NCBI GenBank assembly: GCA_946811695.1
Contig: OX328124.1
Coordinates: 56,116,603-56,180,602, forward strand
Source: Gonocerus acuteangulatus
Taxonomy: Eukaryota; Arthropoda; Insecta; Hemiptera; Coreidae
Direction: 5' to 3'
DNA: 64,000 nt
Shown here piece after piece: positions 12,353 through 23,286 of the stretch; the first letter of the stretch is position 1, and each line of letters opens with the position of its first letter. Position numbers and translations under genes: made by a program. Below the pieces are notes generated by a model that made no database searches, was not told where the DNA came from, and was given only the letters and a program-made list of their open reading frames with translations.

Positions 12353-12403
12353 ATCGCCTTAACATAATTAGGCTGTACATCTAGTTTAGTGAGTTTTTAG
12401 CTC

Positions 12404-12429
12404 CTGAAGAAGCACCTAAGGTGTGAAAC
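12404..12429 (+). ncRNA. Hammerhead-ribozyme-like core in a PLE end
   Basis: CTGAAGA, then hairpin GCACC-TAA-GGTGT, then GAAAC: the CUGANGA / stem II / GAAA layout of a hammerhead. Downstream TTAAATAAATTTGC and a T-rich tail to about 12490 fit the end of a Penelope-like element. Stems I and III were not verified. Confidence 0.45.
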
Positions 12430-12589
12430 ATGTAGAGCTTAAATAAATTTGCAAATTGCATTGACTTTTTTAATACTCTTTTATTGACCTTCCACCTGGA
12501 AAATATTGGATTATAATAAAGGTTTAGTTAGGGTTCTGAGCGACGATTCTTATTAATAAAATTCAAGAATGAATGAATCTCCATATTGA

Positions 12590-12930
12590 CAACAGAAGAA
12601 TTTTCTCTTTCAAGGACGAGCCTTTACTGGTGAGGTAAGGAGGAAACCACAAACAGTCACAGAGCTCCAATCAACCGAGACCGTTAGATGTGCTCACCTC
12701 AAAGTGAAATTTCGGCTGGAGGGGTTTCACTCGACACACCATTCCGTGCAAGATGAAAATAGACCATAACAAGTACTATCGTAGAAGTTAAATCTATCGA
12801 GTGTCGGTTTGTGGGGGGGGGGAGTGGTTCCACCATGGGTGAAATATAATAGAAATTTCTTTTGCGCTAATACACCTTTTGGATTTTTAAAATTATTATT
12901 AGCTCCAAAAAAGGCTGTCACGCAGCAAGT
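12590..12930. repeat. Possible dispersed arthropod repeat
   Basis: The block with GGAGGAAACCACAAACAGTCACAGAGC-like sequence (12640-12670), GTGCTCACCTCAAAG and a G-run at 12812-12821 recalls a high-copy arthropod repeat. There is no second copy in this window. It is reported as a suggestion only. Confidence 0.25.
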
Positions 12931-13069
12931 TGTTTATATCGAGCCATATTTAATTAATTTCCTTAAAGTTACTGATAAATAGATATAAAACGTTTACCTC
13001 TTTTAGTTTTCAAACCTGATCAATTAATTTAAAAACTAACTTTTTTTCAAGGTAGGGATTGCCGGGGTT

Positions 13070-13202
13070 CGGTCAGTGCTTCTTAATAAAACTACATTTT
13101 GCCGTGAAAATGGTTTTATTGTTGCCGACGTTTCGGCTTGAACTTCAAGCCTTCATCAGGGCTGTAAAAACAAGTAGGACGGATTTAATACTAAATATAC
13201 GT

Positions 13203-13205
<3 letters not shown>
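13070..13205 (-). mobile_element. Penelope-like element end fragment
   Basis: On the minus strand GCCCTGATGAAGGCTTGAAG is followed by CAAGCCGAAACGTCGGCAAC and an AATAAAACC tract, the widespread hammerhead-bearing PLE terminal sequence. No coding part is left. It abuts a TA tract at 13206-13244. Confidence 0.65.
13130..13159 (-). ncRNA. Hammerhead-ribozyme-like core (best conserved)
   Basis: CTGATGA (13153-13159), a 6-bp stem II GGCTTG/CAAGCC with loop AAGTT, then GAAAC (13130-13134). All the core positions that I can name match the hammerhead consensus. Whether a matching cleavage site lies upstream was not established. Confidence 0.6.
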
Positions 13206-13246
<41 letters not shown>

Positions 13247-13477
13247 AGGCGCACGGTAGTGCGCCAGGCCAAGTTCCGGCCTAAGCATACTGTGTGTATA
13301 TTACAGGAGGTCTTAGAGCCGATTTTTACCCTCTCATAACTTTCAACCATGTGAAGATAAAGTTATGAAATTTTACAAAGGTATTATACTACTAAATGTG
13401 AGTAAAACTGGAAATTTTCATAATTCTACATCGAATAGTTTCTGAGATATAAGCGATCTAAAATCGGGATTTATAGG

Positions 13478-13516
13478 ACTCACTCACTCATTCACTCACT
13501 CACTCACTGACTCATC
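13478..13516. repeat. (CACT)n microsatellite
   Basis: Imperfect run of CACT units just upstream of the repeat region at 13655. Confidence 0.85.
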
Positions 13517-13654
13517 AAAATTATTAGGCACTTCCCATGATGCTAGAGACTTGAAATTTTGGATGATGATAGATATGAAGGTGTTATTAAAGGAAAAAAT
13601 CGAAAAATCCCGAAACGTTGTGTTTGACTCCACTTCCGGGGCGGGGGCGTGCCA

Positions 13655-14530
13655 GTTTTGTACTTCCTTCGGAAACCCATCATTCCTTCCGAAACTCATG
13701 ATGTGGGGCATCAAATGAATCGTCTCGGAATGAAGAACCTATATTTGATGTTTTAAGAAACAATTAGACGCATATAGGCTCGGTCAAAATCTTATATCAG
13801 CTGTCTGTCTGTACGTTTGTTCCTTATACAAATCCGTACCGTTTGACCGAGTTTGACCAAACTAGGGACACAGATGGATCTTGATACGGGGAGAATCATA
13901 GGCTAGGCTAAATTGTCTATCAGCTGTCTGTCTGTCTGTTCGTTCCTTATACAAATCCACACGATTTGACCGATTTTGGCCAAACATGGTACATAGGTAG
14001 GTCTTGATCCGGGGAGTGTCATAGGCTAGTTCAAAATCGTCTATCAGCTGTTTGCCTAACTGTTTATTCCTTTTACAAATCCACAAGATTTGACCGATTT
14101 TGACCAAACATGATACACAGGTAGGTCTTTATCCGGGTAGTGTCATAGGCTAGGTCAAAATCGTCTATCAGTTGTCTGTCTACATGTTTATTCCTTACAC
14201 AAATTCACACCGTTTGACCGATTTTGACCAAACTTGGAACACAGGTAGGCCTTGGTCCGGGGAATGCACTAGGCTAGGTAAAAAAGGTATTTCAGCTGTC
14301 TGTCTTTATGTTTGTTCCTTATTCAAATTCACACCGTTTGTCCTATTTTTACCAAACTTGGCGCGCAGGTAGGTCTTGATACGGGAGTGTCATATTACCT
14401 ATGACGTTTTGTACTTTTTGTTCCATCGGAAAGCCATCATTCCTTCTGAAACCCATCATGTGGGGTATTAAATGAATCGTCTTGGTAAGGAGAACCTATA
14501 TTGGATGTTTTAAAAAACATTTCGACGCAT
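13655..14530 (+). repeat. 124-bp tandem array between two direct repeats
   Basis: Five units of about 122-125 bp start near 13798, 13920, 14045, 14169 and 14294. Each has TCAGCTGTCTGTC, TTCCTTATACAAATCCACAC, TTTGACCGATTTTGACCAAAC and GGTAGGTCTTGATC. The array is bracketed by a direct repeat of about 110 bp (13655-13770 and 14406-14530) carrying AACCCATCAT-TGTGGGG-AT and AATGAATCGTCT. Short open frames inside change phase between units and are not genes. Confidence 0.85.
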
Positions 14531-15003
14531 CTTAACAACAAGAGTTGTGACTTCTGTCTTAAATGAAGTAAATAAAGACGTAGGGGTTACTGCATAATAT
14601 TCTTGAAAGCAGATACTAAGTTTTTCAAAGTCGAGTCACCTAAATTACAAAGTTTAGAATCACAAACCCAAAAGGTATCGTCTTTGTTCTTATCTTTTTC
14701 TTGAAGGCCTTCTACACTTTCCCTATTGTGATCTTTATCCTCGGGATAAGGTTCCTGTGTTTTATAGTGTAATAGTTGAGTTAAGAGAGCAACCAATTTG
14801 TCCTCTAGAGTAATGTCATCTGGAAGAGCTTCTAACTTTTCTAGTCAAGTGATTAGATGTATGTAGGTTGATTATTGGTATCAAATATCAAGCAGTAAGG
14901 AGAACTTTATGCAGAATCCAAAGACCCTGGTTTTATATGAAGCACAAAAGCCAGTAGGTATGCGACAACTAAATTTTAATTAAAACTTAGAAAAAAGTAA
15001 TGA

Positions 15004-15571
15004 GATCCCCAAAAAAAAAACATAAATGTGAAATAGAGGCCAAGTTCCTCCCCCACAAAGAAACACCTTACCATCCTACACTCCAAAAAAGTAGTGAGTT
15101 GGTGTATTAAGTGTACCATATTTTCAACCAAAAATATTTGCCAATACAAGAGATGATACAAGAAAGAAATGTCCAAGTTCATTACTTGGAATACCTCATA
15201 GTTACTTGGCAATGTTTTATTTTTGCCGAAATTATCTTTAGAGAGAATACTAAACATTGCCAAGTTTAAGTATATACCTGGTTGAGGAAAGTGATATTTT
15301 AGTACCTGGATATAAGTACTTTTATTGTTGTTTTTAAAGGCCAGTTGAAGTGTCTTTACTGTTCTTAGTAAGTAACTATGAGGTATTCCAAGTAATGAAC
15401 TTGGACATTTCTTTCTTGTATCATCTCTTGTATTGGCAAATATTTTTGGTTGAAAATATGGTACACTTAATACACCAACTCATACTACTTTTTTGGAGTG
15501 TAGGATGGTAAGGTGTTTCTTTGTGGGGGAGGAACTTGGCCTCTATTTCACATTTATGTTTTTTTTTTGGG
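15004..15571. repeat. Long inverted repeat, about 200-bp arms
   Basis: The left arm at 15004-15207 is repeated inverted at 15365-15571 with only occasional differences, for example AAAAGTAGTGAG against CATACTACTTTT. The spacer of about 160 bp itself holds the small inverted pair GGCAATGTTT/AAACATTGCC. High similarity suggests a recent origin. There is no hallmark of a known superfamily, and the open frames along the arms are not recognisable. Confidence 0.8.
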
Positions 15572-15577
15572 ATATAT

Positions 15578-15718
15578 ATATACACACGTATGTACATATA
15601 TGTATGCCTAGATACACACCGACACATACACATATACATGGGAAAAAAACAAAAGTTTTTTTTTCATATATGTATTTGTATGTGTGCATGTAGGCATATA
15701 TACATGCACCTATGTGTG

Positions 15719-15750
<32 letters not shown>

Positions 15751-15762
15751 TATACATACATG
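15578..15762. repeat. TA/CA-rich compound microsatellite
   Basis: Mixed (TA), (CA) and TATG motifs that generate low-complexity Tyr/Ile open frames on both strands. 15763-16237 beyond it is AT-rich with nothing recognised. Confidence 0.8.
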
Positions 15763-16245
15763 TACATTTTAGTATTAGTATCCGTTCTACTTGTTTTTAC
15801 AATTTTATTTCAAAACATGCGTCAATTTATTGCATAGAAAATTATTTATTAATTTTATTTTAGTTTTGCACCATTTTGGTGAAAATACAAAATTAAATAG
15901 AATGTATGATATAAAAAAATATTCATATAAGAAAATTTGATGAAACCGTGCCAAATTAAAATATTCTTTAGAAACCTAAATATATACTAAAGAAAATTGA
16001 CAACTTTTTTATGATAAGGACAATAATGCGACATAAAAACAACACTAATGGCTATATTTTTAATCTAAGCACAATGACTAAAGAAAGTTATTTTAAATAT
16101 TCTGAACTAGATGGGATAAACGTTTGTGCATTTGACTACAGTCCGTTTTATCAACAAAAATAAATTCACTTAAATGTGTGGCGGAAGGTCAGTGATAAAA
16201 AACACACAATTAATTCAATTCCATGCTCTACAACTATATCTGCTC

Positions 16246-16689
16246 CATGGCCGCCACATCTCAGAGCCGGGCCTGGGACCAGATCACGGGCCCCCACTTC
16301 TCAGAGCCAGACTGAAAATTCTAGTAGTTTGCTATAGGACTTTGGACATTTTAAGATTATTTTCATCTTGAGTTTTGAGCGAAATGAGAATAATATCCAA
16401 CAATCGGTGCAGCAAAGGTCACTTTCGGTACTTGTAGTTTTATTACGACTACTAATGAAATATACTATTCTGGGAAAGCACATGTTCTGTCGTTTATGTA
16501 CATTAAAAAAAATATAGATCCCATTCCAATAAATATAGGCTACGCCTGCCTATATTTCTAGACCACATTCTTTTTACAAGCTCATAACCTATACATTTTC
16601 TTCCAATTAGGCAGGCCCGGCCCGGGCCCCCACGGCGCCCGGGCCCGGGACAACTGTACCTGGCAGCCCCCCCCCATGTGGCGGCCCTG
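16246..16689. mobile_element. Non-autonomous hAT-type element, 8-bp duplication
   Basis: The ends are CATGGCCGCCACAT and, inverted, CAGGGCCGCCACATGG. They are flanked by the identical octamer ATCTGCTC at 16238-16245 and 16690-16697. An 8-bp target duplication with short CA-starting inverted ends fits the hAT superfamily. The 444-bp interior has no transposase. The right end is very GC-rich (GGCCCGGCCCGGGCCC near 16614-16629). Confidence 0.75.
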
Positions 16690-17444
16690 ATCTGCTCACA
16701 TCATTAAAGATTATTATAAACAGCCCTTGGGGCTAAACCTTGCGCCGTCCCTGGTCAAGTTCGTTAACCAGAGGAAATTTCTCCAAATAAATTACTGCAA
16801 AAAATTGTAGCGTTTAAGATTTTGCGTTTATAGGCTTCTTTGTACACTTTTTAAAGGTTATATTCTTGTAAATAAATTTAAAAAAAAAAGGTATTTTGAC
16901 GTAGAGTTATAAAATATTTATGACAATATAAATACTATTAGTATAAAATGTTTTACTTTTTTTGACCCCATGCGAGAACCTTCCAAAAATATTAAATAAA
17001 GTTTACTTTGCCCACACTCAGACAGAATTTTATTTGCATCAGCGCCGGTTATCTACAGGTTGCCAGCAGGAACCTGCAGGACCCTAACACGAAGAGACCT
17101 TCAGTGATTGTATAATTTCGAATCTTACCCATATTGAAAACCTCGTGAGTTACTCTTCCAGTTGAAGGAAGAAATGCCATAATATCCTGTCAACAGGCAT
17201 CGACCCTTGTCTGCAAGTCGAGGAATTATCTTCTTGCTCTGAATATTAGAACGAAGTCATCACAGGTAATTAAGTACTTGCTTCAAGTATTTTAACAACC
17301 ATCGCTAATTAGGTAATGCATAATGAAATTTCTTCAAATCTCATTCAGAAGAATCAGATCAGTAAACCGATCTATCCACAACCTTACATAACCGGCAAGA
17401 ATAAGGATTAAGTAGGCAAGCATTCCTGTTATAATCCATGTAAT

Positions 17445-17610
17445 ATGGGCTATATAATTTTGATGTGTTCGAAAAAATAAATTAAATAAGATAACTTAGT
17501 TCTGAAAAAAAAAATCGTTTAGCGTAATTGCGTTTCAGATGGCCAAGTTCTAGATTTTTGGTATTTTATACCCCGAAATGCTACCAGCCCCCCAATCGCA
17601 GAAGCATAAT
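17445..17610 (+). mobile_element. MITE family C fragment
   Basis: Shares AAATAAATTAAATAAGAT-ACTTAGTT, the GGCCAAGTTCTAGA segment and CCGAAATGCTACCAGCCCCC with the complete copies at 40867-41103 and 46891-47155. The terminal inverted repeats are largely missing. Confidence 0.6.
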
Positions 17611-18025
17611 ACATGTGTACTACTTATTCATACTCTAGAATTTTACTAATGATATGTACAACGCGCAACAGTACGGCTCACAGTGGTGCTGAATGCCCGA
17701 TATTGAAAATGCTAAGAATTAAACATAGTTGTGATTTGTACCATAATTGTTGAATTTTTCGATACACCTGTTGTCCCTGATCCATTTCCGATTTTAGAAG
17801 CGTATGAAACTTACGTTTATTTGTACTTTATTTAAACCAATTATATAAAGGAGTAGATAAGGAATTTTCCTTTTAGCGTGCTTCCTCTCTCCTTCCATGG
17901 GGGACCCCCCCCCCCCCCCGCTCATGAGGTTAACTGCATGACGCAATCCAAGTGGAAGTGCCAACTAGAAAATTTCACGTATCAAACTCCATAGATCACG
18001 AACATAACGGTGGTTCAAATTTGTA

Positions 18026-18056
<31 letters not shown>

Positions 18057-18175
18057 GGTGTGTAGCGTTCACCCAAAAAATAGACCCATTTTGATAACAA
18101 TGATTTTTCGAGCGAAATTCACGCGGAAAAAATCGGACAGTAACGCATACGTTTTCGAGTTCATATGCTTGCAGG

Positions 18176-20475
18176 CAGAGTTGGGCAAACGTTAGCGCGC
18201 GCTAAAAGCTGATACCTCTCTGCTAATTTAGCGAAACTGTAGAAAGCCAGCGCTAATAATTAGCGGTTAGCGGCGGCAGTGCGCTAACCGCTAATCTATT
18301 TATGCAATATGGTAATTGCTGAAAGCTTAAGCTATAGTTAAAACATTTTGTCATCTCAAACTCACTTCCGGTCTGCTCTGAGCACCCTCTCTCCTGTTCC
18401 ACTTCCGCTTCAATCTACAGGATTTCCGATCACATGAATGTCAATTTCAGTTACTTCCGGTCGACTCATGCCTATCACTCGGTAACTCCTGTTCAATCTG
18501 GCTCACTTCCGGTCACTCAGAGACAATGGCACACTCTGACACTCCATAATCTACGTTACTTCCGGTCCTATATTCATCCCCGGGTCGTTTCCGAAAGTAC
18601 CCCAGGGCCTTCCAAGCACTCATGATAGACCGGAGGTGGACCGGCAGTGACCCGGAAGTAATTGTAAGCAACCGGAAGTGGCCAAAAGTTGTCCAGATTC
18701 ATCCGGAAACTGTCCAGGAGTAATTTTGGTGACCCGGAAGCCATTTTGAGAACCCGGAAGTGAAACCGGAAGTGAACAAAAGTTGTCCAGATTCACCCGG
18801 AAACTGTCCTGGAGTAATTTTGGTGACCCGGAAGCCATTTGAGAACCCGGAAGTGAAACCGGAAGTGGCCAAAATTTGTCCAGATTCATCCGGAAACTGT
18901 CCAGGAGTAATTATAGTGACCCGGAAGCCATTTTGAGAACGCGGAAGTGAAACCGGAAGTGGCCAAAATTTGTCCAGATTCAACCGGAAACTGCCCAGGA
19001 GTAGTTATAGTGACCCGGAAGCCATTTTGAGAACCCGATGTGAAACCGGAAATGGCCAAAAGCTGCTCAAATTCGCCCGGAAATGCCCCAGGGATTTTCA
19101 AAATGGTTTCCGGGTCACCAAAATTACTCCTGGACAGTTTCCGGATGAATCGGGACAACTTTTGACCACTTCCGGGTTCTCAAAATGGCTTCAGGGTCAC
19201 CAAAATTACTCCTGGACAGTTTCCGGATGAATCGGGACAACTTTTGGCCACTTCCGGTTTTACTTCTGGGTTCTCAAAATGGCTTCCGGGTCACCAAAAT
19301 TACTCCTGGACAGTTTCCGGATGAATCTGGACAACTTTTGGCTACTTCCGGTTTCACTTCCGGGTTCCCAAAATGGCTTCCGGGTCACCAAAATTACTCC
19401 TGGACAATTTCCGGATGAATCGGGACAACTTTTGGCTACTTCCGGTTTTACTTCCGGGTTCTCAAAATGGCTTCCGGGTCACCAAAATTACTCCTGGACA
19501 GTTTCCGGATGAATCTGGACAACTTTTGGCCACTTCCGGTTTCACTTCCGGGTTCTCAAAATGGCTTCCGGGTCACCAAAATTACTCCTGGACAGTTTCC
19601 GGATGAATCTGGACAACTTTTGGCTACTTCCGGTTTCACTTCCGGGTTCCCAAAATGGCTTCCGGGTCACCAAAATTACTCCTGGACAATTTCCGGATGA
19701 ATCGGGACAACTTTTGGCCACTTCCGGTTTTACTTCCGGGTTCTCAAAATGGCTTCCGGGTCACCAAAATTACTCCTGGACAGTTTCCGGATGAATCTGG
19801 ACAACTTTTGGCCACTTCTGGTTTCACTTCCGGGTTCTCAAAATGGCTTCCGGGTCACCCAAATTACTCCTGGACAGTTTCCGGATGAATTTGGACAACT
19901 TTTGGCCACTTCCGGTTTCACTTCCGGGTTCCCAAAATGGCTTCCGGGTCACCAAAATTACTCCTGGACAGTTTCCGGATGAATCTGGACAACTTCGGAC
20001 CACTGCCGGTTCACCTCCGGTCTATCATGAGTGCCTGGAAGGCCCTGGGGTACTTCCGGAAACGACCCAGGGATGAATATAGGACCGGAAGTAACCTAGA
20101 TTAAGGAGTGTCAGAGTGTGCCATTGTCTGTGAGTGACCGGAAGTGAGCCAGATCGAACAGGAGTTACCCAGTGATATGCATGAGTCGACCGGAAGTAAC
20201 CGAAATTGACATTCATGTAATCGGAAATCCTGTAGATTGAAGCGGAAGTGGAACAGGAGAGAGGGCGCTCAGAGCAGACCGGAAGTGAGCTTTGAGATGA
20301 CAAAATGTTGTAACTATAGCTTAAGCTTTCAGCAATTACCATATTTCATAAATAGATTAGCGGTTAGCGCACTGCCGCCGCTAACCGCTAATTATTAGCG
20401 CTGGCTTTCTACAGTTTCGCTAAATTAGCGGAGAGGTGTCAGCTTTTAGCGCGCGCTAACGTTTGCCCAACTCTG
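18176..20475. mobile_element. Palindromic non-autonomous hAT element (2.3 kb)
   Basis: The terminal inverted repeats begin CAGAGTTGGGCAAACGTTAG and are flanked by the perfect 8-bp duplication CTTGCAGG (18168-18175, 20476-20483), both typical of hAT transposons. The inverted arms run inwards for about 450 bp, through AGCGCGCGCTAA, the AGCGGTTAGCGGCGGCAGTG block and AAGCTTAAGCTATAG. They end in tandem arrays of a 94-bp unit that face each other. No transposase or other gene is encoded; the 77-codon frames in the array arise because 94 is not a multiple of three. An autonomous hAT elsewhere would have to mobilise it. Nearly the whole element could fold back on itself. Confidence 0.9.
18660..20000. 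repeat. 94-bp tandem array, orientation reverses near 19085
   Basis: On the right, units repeat at exactly 94 bp (the same codon pattern restarts at 19185, 19279, 19373, 19467, 19561, 19655, 19749 and 19843). On the left, about four and a half units of 91-94 bp lie in the opposite direction. Each unit has two ACTTCCGG octamers, AAAATGGCTTCCGGGTCACC and CTGGACAGTTTCCGGATG. ACTTCCGG is the complement of the ETS-factor consensus CCGGAAGT. Units differ by only a few bases (CAGTTT/CAATTT, GGTTCTC/GGTTCCC), so amplification is recent or homogenised. Confidence 0.95.
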
Positions 20476-20696
20476 CTTGCAGGTACTCGTTTTATAGGTT
20501 CCTAAATGTAGGAAAACGAATGAAACCATTTTTAAACAGAGTTCTGTCACCGTTTAAGAGAAACATTGATACATCTATTTTTTCAAACTAATTTTCAGTT
20601 TAGATACTCAGAAACGATTGATTCAGTTGAAACTTGTTCCAGAATCTAAGCTATTTAAATTTTGGTCGCGTTTAGAGATAGTTTTTCCTGAAGGTA

Positions 20697-20840
20697 CTTT
20701 TTTTTTCCTCGCTCCATCCAGGATGCAGCGAGGAATTTTCCCAACGAGCCGTGGGATGAGAAAATTCCTGCCATCATTGGGGATCGAACCCACCATCTCC
20801 CGCTTATGAATCTAAGGCGCTAGCCACTAGGCCACGGGAT
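20697..20840 (-). repeat. SINE-3 copy (tRNA-derived)
   Basis: On the minus strand a tRNA-like head (ends GTGGGTTCGATCCCC) is followed by GGCAGGAATTTTCTC, a short body GGAAAATTCCTCGCTGCATCC and an A-run. It is the same family as 55062-55245 but lacks the distal body. It lies in family A sequence. Confidence 0.8.
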
Positions 20841-21185
20841 TATAAGATGGTGACCCAATTTTTTATATTTACATGTGTGTGCAAAACATGCAGACCACAA
20901 TAAAAGAGTAGTGTGTGTAGAAAGTGAGTATTTTTGTTCAAATTTGACCTTCTGTCACATATAAATATAAAGGAGATAAAAATATTAATAGGCATGAAAA
21001 GTTTTTGGATCTTGATATATTTTCCAAAATATCTCGAAAATGGTTGGGAAATCGTGGTAATTGGAAGGTGCATTCGAAATCTTACTAAATTGTCTACAAA
21101 GTTCTGATGTAATTTTCGATGGGGTGATGTCATTTGGAAAAATAAGTGCTTGGTATTCCGAAATTGTTAGTTTTGTCCTTTTTAA

Positions 21186-21384
21186 CCCTTAATTAGTGGC
21201 GTCGGGTCATATTGACCCGAATGTATTTGTTTATTCGAGCTTTGCCCTTTGTATTTCAATAAATATTATTGTTTATTATTATTTATTTAAATTACTTTAC
21301 TCAAAAAAAATCAATTTAAAGTTTGTTTCACTGGGGCCTCGACACCATTAGTTATGGAAGAAAAAGCACGCCACTAATTAAGGG
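21186..21384. mobile_element. piggyBac-type MITE (199 bp)
   Basis: Flanked by TTAA on both sides (21182-21185, 21385-21388), with perfect 17-bp terminal inverted repeats CCCTTAATTAGTGGCGT / ACGCCACTAATTAAGGG. The subterminal hairpin GGGTCATATTGACCC is also seen in piggyBac-type ends. No coding sequence. It interrupts family A. Confidence 0.85.
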
Positions 21385-21710
21385 TTAATAGGTTTTTGTC
21401 TCTGTTTACCTAAAGTTTTAATTGGTTTTTTTTTTAATTGAATTTAACAATAAAACAAGGTAAGAAAATGGGAAACGTTATAGTGTTTCTAAGAGCAAAC
21501 ATTGAGAAAGAGGCTGGATTCATTTCCGCTTAGGATACAATCAGTTTCCTTTTGTTGCACTTAAAATCATTGAGATTTTATTGTATATTTTTCACGAAAG
21601 ATTAAAACGTATCAATAACTGCTTCTATTTCTTTAGTCATGGCACTAGGGCTAGGAATGGAACCACACTAAGATGACGCAGTTCCTGCATGTCCGACTTT
21701 TTTAAATTTA

Positions 21711-22037
21711 GGAAGGGATATCGGATTATGAATTTTGCTGGTTGTTTGAACTCTGTATTGTTTCCCAATTATGAGTTTCTCCTTGCACCAGTTATAGAGT
21801 CCTATCTGAAGAATTAAAATTGTTCGCAAATGCGTCAAATTTAGTTACTTGTTGCAGTTGATTTAAGGTAAGGTAGATCATCTTACCCCTGTACTCGAAT
21901 GAGGTTATCTTGAATTTACATAGGCTGCTAATGGGTCTACACCTTATGCTCCAGTAATTCATCTACTCCTTGTTTTGCATAACTATGTTATGCATGCGTT
22001 CAATCAGAAGAGTAACCAATGCAGCCATAATCCAGTT
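21711..22037. other. Sequence between two family A copies, unassigned
   Basis: Roughly 330 bp without gene, tRNA-like or terminal-repeat signals that I recognise. Confidence 0.35.
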
Positions 22038-22178
22038 TTTTTAGCGCGGTTCCTCCCTCCCCCATAGGGACGAACCCCGCTTATAAGGTTGATCTCATGA
22101 CGCAATCCCGAAGTGCCGACTAGAAAATTTTGCGTTTCAGAACCCATAGAGACCGAAAATGATAGTGGTTAAAATTTG

Positions 22179-22227
<49 letters not shown>

Positions 22228-23255
22228 TTATTTATGTAGTGCTTTATTTCATGGACAATAAGCTCAATAAAGCAAGTCTTCCAAGAAACCAGGGAGAACG
22301 AGAAAATTGTATTATTTTATAATTAAAATAAGAGTAAAAATAAAATGATTAAAATAAATTTCAATTTTCAACTATAATGAATAATAACTTATTCATGGAA
22401 TAAAAATGTAGTTCAGTTACCTGTCTTCGGGGCCCTCATATGAGATCGTATAATCCTTTAGTTTGTAAATATGTCAAGATACTGGCTATGTACTAGCTAC
22501 CTTCAGCGAGAAGTTCACACATGCTGAATGGAATAGTTGAGTCTTGTCGTCTAATGCAGTCTGTTAGAATATGTTTTATTGTCAGTTCAGTATTACAAAT
22601 TTCACATAATGGTCTCTCTTGTCTTGTCAAGAGGTACTCGTGAGTAAGTCTTGTATGGCCAATCCTAAGTCGAACCAATACAACCTTCTCCCTTCTATTG
22701 GCTCGATAACAGGATGGCCAGTCTTTGACCGTATGTTTTATCGTCCGTAATTTGTTGTCCGTAAGTATCGTCCAAGAGTGTTCCCAGTTTTCCAAAATAA
22801 ATGTCTACACAGATCTGTTTATGTCTTCATGTGGAATTGGTCCGTTATCCATGTCTGTTTGTTCTGCAGCTATTTTTGTGTGGGTGTCTGCAATCGGATT
22901 TTTCCCTAGTCCTTCATGGCCAGGTAGCCAGTACAATGTTACATGTTTGTGTAGAGAGTGGATTGTCTTAAGTATTTTTGAGAGTAAAGGATGATATGTG
23001 TATTTGTCCTGTAGTGCTTGAAGTGAACTCAGTGAGTCAGTATAAATAACAACGTCTCGTCTGTCTGAAGTTGGTATGTTCTCCAAGCCAATAAGTATGC
23101 CGTAGAGCTCAGCTGTAAATGTACTGCAGAAATCATTTAGTCTTTTATGATGATTAGATAGTTAGCCGTCGAGGTGATAAGTAAAGATGGAATGGTTGGG
23201 ATTCGGCTAAATAAACCTCAATATGATTTTGTTTTAAAAAATCTATATTTCGGAC

Positions 23256-23286
23256 GTTTCGGCTACTCATTGGTAGCCTTCGTCAG
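23256..23286 (-). ncRNA. Hammerhead-ribozyme-like core, PLE left arm
   Basis: CTGACGA (23280-23286), stem II GGCTAC-CAATGA-GTAGCC and GAAAC (23256-23260) are all intact. The right-arm partner at 25839-25869 has CAGACGA instead. The cleavage-site strand was not located. Confidence 0.55.

Larger units (their letters stand above)
17868..21710 (+). repeat. Family A copy, split by three nested insertions
   Basis: Starts CCTTTTAGCGTGCTTCCTCTC and resumes after each insertion in the expected order. Pieces are 17868-18167, 20484-20696, 20841-21181 and 21389-21710, the last ending near GGAACCACACTAAGATGACGC. Removing the hAT element, the SINE and the piggyBac-type MITE leaves a copy similar in length to 8835-10190. 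Confidence 0.7.

Noticed and set aside
13059..13350. Open frames rich in Tyr and Ile
   Set aside because: Translation of a TA tract; the same applies to frames at 188-388, 15521-15772, 39929-40162 and 48351-48608.
18660..20000. CRISPR-like regular spacing
   Set aside because: The 94-bp units are contiguous near-identical repeats without unique spacers, within a eukaryotic hAT element.
19185..20076. Series of overlapping 77-codon open frames
   Set aside because: They restart every 94 bp in rotating phase because the repeat unit is not a multiple of three; they are products of the tandem array, not genes.
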